NCBI GenBank assembly: GCA_946811695.1
Contig: OX328125.1
Coordinates: forward strand, 111,327,967 to 111,391,966
Direction: 5' to 3'
DNA length: 64,000 nucleotides
Origin: Gonocerus acuteangulatus
Taxonomy: Eukaryota; Arthropoda; Insecta; Hemiptera; Coreidae
The position numbers and the translations under genes were made by a program. The notes below the pieces were generated by a model. It ran no database searches. It had not been told where the DNA came from and saw nothing but the letters and a program-made list of their open reading frames with translations. Shown one piece after another: positions 58,886 to 64,000 of the stretch (its first letter is position 1; each line of letters starts with the position of its first letter).

Positions 58886-59716
58886 GTAGAAAGGTCCATA
58901 AGCCTTGGATAGAAGGAAAGGTGAAAGAAAAAAACTGGTTTTACTGTTTTTCAAAATATTCTCCTCTAAGTTCAACACACTTAATACAACGCTTTGGCAA
59001 CATTTCTATACCATGAAAAAAATAACTTTCTTCTTTGTTAAAAAAATGTTCTTCCGTTGCTGCTTGGAGCTCTTCGTCGGTGTTAAATCGCCTTCCATGA
59101 AGGCTGTAGGGTGGATGAGAGATTTCTTGGAATCCACAGTCTTTCACAGCGGCCTTGGAAATCAATGCTGTGTGGACAGAGGCATTGTCGTGAAGGAGGC
59201 GGACACCTCTGCTTAACTTCCCTCGCCTCTTCTCTTTAATGGCGTCTCGTAACCGGTGAAGTAGGGCTGCACAATACTCACCATTCATTGTGGTATTCCT
59301 TTCTTTAAAATCTATCTGTAGTATTCCTTTACAGTCCCAAAAAATTGTGGCCATAACCTTTTTTGTTGACTGCGTGACTTTTGCCTTTAAAGGAGGCGCT
59401 TCTCCTGGTCTTCTCCATTTTGCCCATTCTTTCACTGTGGAATACGAGGGGGAGGACTGCCCGTATACACAATCCAAGCGCTCTTTAATTTGCGCAGGAG
59501 TAAGACCCTCTTTACAAAAGAATTTAATTACCGCACGGTACTCGGGTTTGAACATTGTAAAAATGGGGAGTTTCCTTCAAGGTTGGACACTGACTGACAA
59601 GACTGAGGAAGCGCGGGCGATGGGTATGGAGTGAGCAGGCATGGACCTACATAGGCGTGCAGGTCCCGGCACGTTTGAAGGAGGGAAAGCAGGACAGGCC
59701 GGAAACTTATGGATCT
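58886..59716 (-). mobile_element. Deleted mariner-like element
   Basis: Ends with GGTCCATAAGCC at the left and, reversed, GATCCATAAGTTTCC at the right form imperfect inverted repeats beside TA. The transposase frame lies inside. Size about 0.83 kb against the usual 1.3 kb. Confidence 0.65.
58941..59555 (-). pseudogene. Mariner transposase with internal deletions, frame open
   Basis: 204 codons. The N-terminal helix-turn-helix begins YRAVIKFFCKEGLTPAQIKE and continues to VKEWAKW. Then a jump to KKVMATIFWDCKGILQIDF (first catalytic Asp, WD) and LLHDNASVHTA (second Asp, HDNA). The third-Asp block (normally after HPPYS) is missing, with HPPYSLHGRRF directly joined. About 140 residues are lost compared with a 345-aa mariner, yet the frame remains open. 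Catalysis is not possible. Binding to ends could remain if the N-terminal half folds. Confidence 0.85.
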
Positions 59717-60150
59717 TACCTCGTATTTGTCTGTTCGCTCTCCCACAGGCTCAAAAATGGTCTGATTTTGATAACATTTGGTGAATACATCTTTCGTCCA
59801 ATTTGAAAGGCCACGGTCGTTAACCAGCAGAATCTCAGCGCCGGATTATGGGTTTCGAGCGTTTGCGCGAACAAATGGAAAGGCGAAAAATGAATATCTG
59901 TAGCCGTTTTCGAAGAAAGTGGAAAAACGGTTTTCTGTAAATCATTTTCGGTTAAAGTAATTAGAATAGTGGGACTCAATTGAAATATGTTCTTCATGTT
60001 TGAAATACATCTAATCTAAAATATTTAAATTTTGGTTGCGTTTGAAGGTAAGGAAGTACTAAAAATAAAATATTGCCTTAACAGGCATAAAAAGTTTTGG
60101 TTTTTTTTTTTTTTTGGATTTTTTGAAAAATATCTCAAAAACGGCTGGAA
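59717..60150 (-). repeat. Helitron-like family A fragment (inverted)
   Basis: Inverted copies of the modules GCTGGTTAACGACCGTGGCC, TTCGAAAACGGCTACAGAT and TTGAAACATATTTCAATTGA-like sequence. Both ends are missing; it adjoins the mariner element. Confidence 0.45.
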
Positions 60151-60399
60151 AATCTAACTCGAGTATTTGAATTACGCAGTTATTTGAAATAAGTGTTGAG
60201 TAAATTTGAATTACAATGTAATTCAAATGGTATTTGAATTACATGTTTTTATTGTAATTGGCTGAAAATATCAATCAAACTAATGATTCTAGCAGTCAAA
60301 GCACCCCCCCCAAAAAAACAAAATCAATATCAATTATAGTAATTGAAAAAACCTTAAGTATTTGAATTGTTATGGAATTACAGTTGTAATTTAATTGCA

Positions 60400-63300
60400 A
60401 CTATAATTCAATTACAATACTTGTTAAAATTTTTATTTTAATTACTGACTGATTATTCGTAATAAGTACACTTATAATTGAATTACAATTGTAATTTAAT
60501 TGCAACTATAATTGAATTACAATACTTGTTAAAATTTTTATTTTAATTACTGACTGATTATTCGTAATAAGTACACTTATAATTGAATTACAATTGTAAT
60601 TTAATTGCAACTATAATTCAATTACAATACTTGTTAAAAATTTTATTTTAATTACTGACTGATTATTCGTAATAAGTACACTTATAATTGAATTACAATT
60701 GTAATTTAATTGCAACTATAATTCAATTACAATACTTGTTAAAAATTTTATTTTAATTACTGACTGATTATTCGTAATAAGTACACTTATAATTGAATTA
60801 CAATTGTAATTTAATTGCAACTATAAACCAATTACAATACTTGTTAAAAATTTAATTTTAATTACTGACTGATTATTCGTAATAAGTACACTTATAATTG
60901 AATTACAATTGTAATTTAATTGCAACTATAATTCAATTACAATTCTTGTTAAAAATTTTATTTTAATTACTGACTGATTATTCGTAATAAGTACACTTAT
61001 AATAGAATTACAATTGTAATTTAATTGCAACTATAAATCAATTACAATACTTGTTAAAAATTTTATTTTAATTACTGACTGATTATTCGTAATAAGTCCA
61101 CTTATAATTGAATTACGATTGTAATTTAATTGCAACTATAATTCAATTACAATACTTGTTAAAATTTTTATTTTAATTACTGACTGATTATTCGTAATAA
61201 GTACACTTATAATTGAATTACAATTGTAATTTAATTGCAACTATAATTCAATTACAATACTTGTTAAAAATTTTATTTTAATTACTGACTGATTATTCGT
61301 AATAAGTACACTTATAATTGAATTACGATTGTAATTTAGTTGCAACTATAAACCAATTACAATACTTGTTAAAAATTTTATTTTAATTACTGACTGATTA
61401 TTCGTAATAAGTACACTTATAATTGAATTACAATTGTAATTTAATTGCAACTATAATTCAATTACAATACTTGTTAAAAATTTTATTTTAATTACTGACT
61501 GATTATTCGTAATAAGTACACTTATAATTGAATTACAATTGTAATTTAATTGCAACTATAATTCAATTACAATACTTGTTAAAATTTTTATTTTAATTAC
61601 TGACTGATTATTCGTAATAAGTACACTTATAATTGAATTACGATTGTAATTTAATTGCAACTATAATTCAATTACAATACTTGTTAAAAATTTTATTTTA
61701 ATTACTGACTGATTATTCGTAATAAGTACACTTATAATTGAATTACAATTGTAATTTAATTGCAACTATAATTCAATTACAATACTTGTTAAAAATTTTA
61801 TTTTAATTACTGACTGATTATTCGTAATAAGTACACTTGTAATTGAATTACGATTGTAATTTAATTGCAACTATAATTCAATTACAATACTTGTTAAAAA
61901 TTTTATTTTAATTACTGACTGATTATTCGTAATAAGTCCACTTATAATTAAATTACGATTGTAATTTAATTGCAACTATAATTCAATTACAATACTTGTT
62001 AAAAATTTTATTTTAATTACTGACTGATTATTCGTAATAAGTACACTTATAATTGAATTACAATTGTAATTTAATTGCAACTATAATTCAATTACAATAC
62101 TTGTTAAAAATTTTATTTTAATTACTGACTCATTATTCGTAATAAGTACACTTATAATTGAATTACGATTGTAATTTAATTGCAACTATAATTCAATTAC
62201 AATACTTGTTAAAAATTTTATTTTAATTACTGACTGATTATTCGTAATAAGTCCACTTATAATTAAATTACGATTGTAATTTAATTGCAACTATAATTCA
62301 ATTACAATACTTGTTAAAATTTTATTTTAATTACTGACTGATTATTCGTAATAAGTACACTTATAATTGAATTACAATTGTAATTTAATTGCAACTATAA
62401 TTCAATTACAATACTTGTTAAAAAATTTATTTTAATTACTGACTGATTATTCGTAATAAGTACACTTATAATTGAATTACAATTGTAATTTAATTGCAAC
62501 TATAATTCAATTACAATACTTGTTAAAAATTTTATTTTAATTACTGACTGATTATTCGTAATAAGTACACTTATAATTGAATTACGATTGTAATTTAATT
62601 GCAACTATAAACCAATTACAATACTTGTTAAAAAATTTTATTTTAATTACTGACTGATTATTCGTAATAAGTACACTTATAATTGAATTACAATTGTAAT
62701 TTAATTGCAACTATAATTCAATTACAATACTTGTTAAAATTTTTATTTTAATTACTGACTGATTATTCGTAATAAGTACACTTATAATTGAATTACGATT
62801 GTAATTTAATTGCAACTATAAACCAATTACAATACTTGTTAAAAAAATTTTATTTTAATTACTGACTGATTATTCGTAATAAGTACACTTATAATTGAAT
62901 TACAATTGTAATTTAATTGCAACTATAATTCAATTACAATACTTGTTAAAAATTTTATTTTAATTACTGACTGATTATTCGTAATAAGTACACTTATAAT
63001 TGAATTACAATTGTAATTTAATTGCAACTATAATTCAATTACAATACTTGTTAAAAATTTTATTTTAATTACTGACTCATTATTCGTAATAAGTACACTT
63101 ATAATTGAATTACGATTGTAATTTAATTGCAACTATAATTCAATTACAATACTTGTTAAAAATTTTATTTTAATTACTGACTGATTATTCGTAATAAGTC
63201 CACTTATAATTAAATTACGATTGTAATTTAATTGCAACTATAATTCAATTACAATACTTGTTAAAATTTTATTTTAATTACTGACTGATTATTCGTAATA

Positions 63301-64000
63301 AGTACACTTATAATTGAATTACAATTGTAATTTAATTGCAACTATAATTCAATTACAATACTTGTTAAAAATTTTATTTTAATTACTGACTGATTATTCG
63401 TAATAAGTACACTTATAATTGAATTACAATTGTAATTTAATTGCAACTATAAACCAATTACAATACTTGTTAAAAATTTTATTTTAATTACTGACTGATT
63501 ATTCGTAATAAGTACACTTATAATTGAATTACAATTGTAATTTAATTGCAACTATAATTCAATTACAATACTTGTTAAAAATTTTATTTTAATTACTGAC
63601 TGATTATTCGTAATAAGTACACTTATAATTGAATTACAATTGTAATTTAATTGCAACTATAATTCAATTACAATACTTGTTAAAAATTTTATTTTAATTA
63701 CTGACTGATTATTCGTAATAAGTACACTTATAATTGAATTACAATTGTAATTTAATTGCAACTATAAACCAATTACAATACTTGTTAAAAATTTTATTTT
63801 AATTACTGACTGATTATTCGTAATAAGTACACTTATAATTGAATTACAATTGTAATTTAATTGCAACTATAAACCAATTACAATACTTGTTAAAAATTTT
63901 ATTTTAATTACTGACTGATTATTCGTAATAAGTACACTTATAATTGAATTACAATTGTAATTTAATTGCAACTATAAACCAATTACAATACTTGTTAAAA
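60400..64000. repeat. 105-bp AT-rich satellite array, runs past window end
   Basis: About 34 units of 105-106 bp: GTACACTTATAATTGAATTA, CAATTGTAATTTAATTGCAA, CTATAATTCAATTACAATAC, TTGTTAAAAATTTTATTTTA, ATTACTGACTGATTATTCGT, AATAA. ATTACAATTGTAAT inside is a perfect palindrome. Variants (ATTACGATTG, ATAAACCAATTAC, GTCCACTTAT, TGACTCATT) recur in groups, for example two similar four-unit blocks near 61900-62330 and 62840-63270. 60160-60400 holds a more diverged, related stretch with GTAATTCAAATGGTATTTGA. Confidence 0.95.

Noticed and set aside
60400..64000. CRISPR array (regular repeats)
   Set aside because: Units follow each other with no unique spacers, and this is eukaryotic DNA. It is a satellite.

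Overview
The window is nuclear DNA from an insect, and 90% or more of it is intron, intergenic DNA and transposable elements. The insect assignment rests on a five-exon seven-transmembrane odorant receptor (7tm_6 family, known only from insects) and on two TRPA-type ankyrin ion-channel genes of the pyrexia/TRPA5 kind. I cannot name the species. The genome is AT-rich, with many (TA)n tracts, Helitrons, SINEs, MITEs and satellite arrays.

Host genes. Two TRPA channel genes lie head to tail on the minus strand. Gene A has six exons from 51553 down to 37114: ankyrin repeats, six membrane segments with the pore, and a C-terminal tail ending in a stop codon. Its expected first exon was not found. 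Gene B shows three exons (30058-29871, 22247-21905, 450-1) and runs off the left edge. Corresponding exons of A and B share sequence and intron phase, so they are tandem duplicates. The 21.5-kb second intron of gene B holds a complete odorant receptor gene on the opposite strand: 4085-13874, five exons, 366 codons, all GT-AG introns.

Mobile DNA by region. 0.8-21.9 kb (gene B intron 2): a hammerhead ribozyme motif, a 5S-rRNA-headed SINE with target-site duplication, a non-LTR retrotransposon fragment with RT and RNase H, a TTAA-flanked element, a textbook Helitron, a hAT-like MITE, Helitron-like elements with a (TA)n core, and a Tc1 remnant beside exon B2. 22-30 kb (gene B intron 1): a 279-bp-arm inverted repeat at about 98% identity, two long-TIR MITEs, a second hAT-like MITE and a tRNA SINE. 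30-37 kb (between the genes): a Helitron, a LINE endonuclease fragment cut by a deleted piggyBac element, a tandem array built on a SINE head, and a Helitron carrying a tRNA-headed SINE. 37-51.6 kb (gene A introns): a Helitron, a deleted Copia LTR retrotransposon with a half-tRNA-type primer site, a 160-bp palindrome, a TTAA element with a 34-bp minisatellite, and a SINE split by a MITE. 51.6-64 kb: a TIR element with a 50-codon ORF, a second hammerhead motif, a 54-bp satellite of about 48 copies ending in a perfect hairpin, a deleted mariner, and a 105-bp satellite that runs off the right edge.

The host genes are all sensory: TRPA channels are thermal or chemical sensors of neurons, and the odorant receptor is an olfactory cation-channel subunit. 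Whether the nesting has regulatory meaning cannot be told from sequence. All motif comparisons are from memory and by eye; no database or folding program was run.
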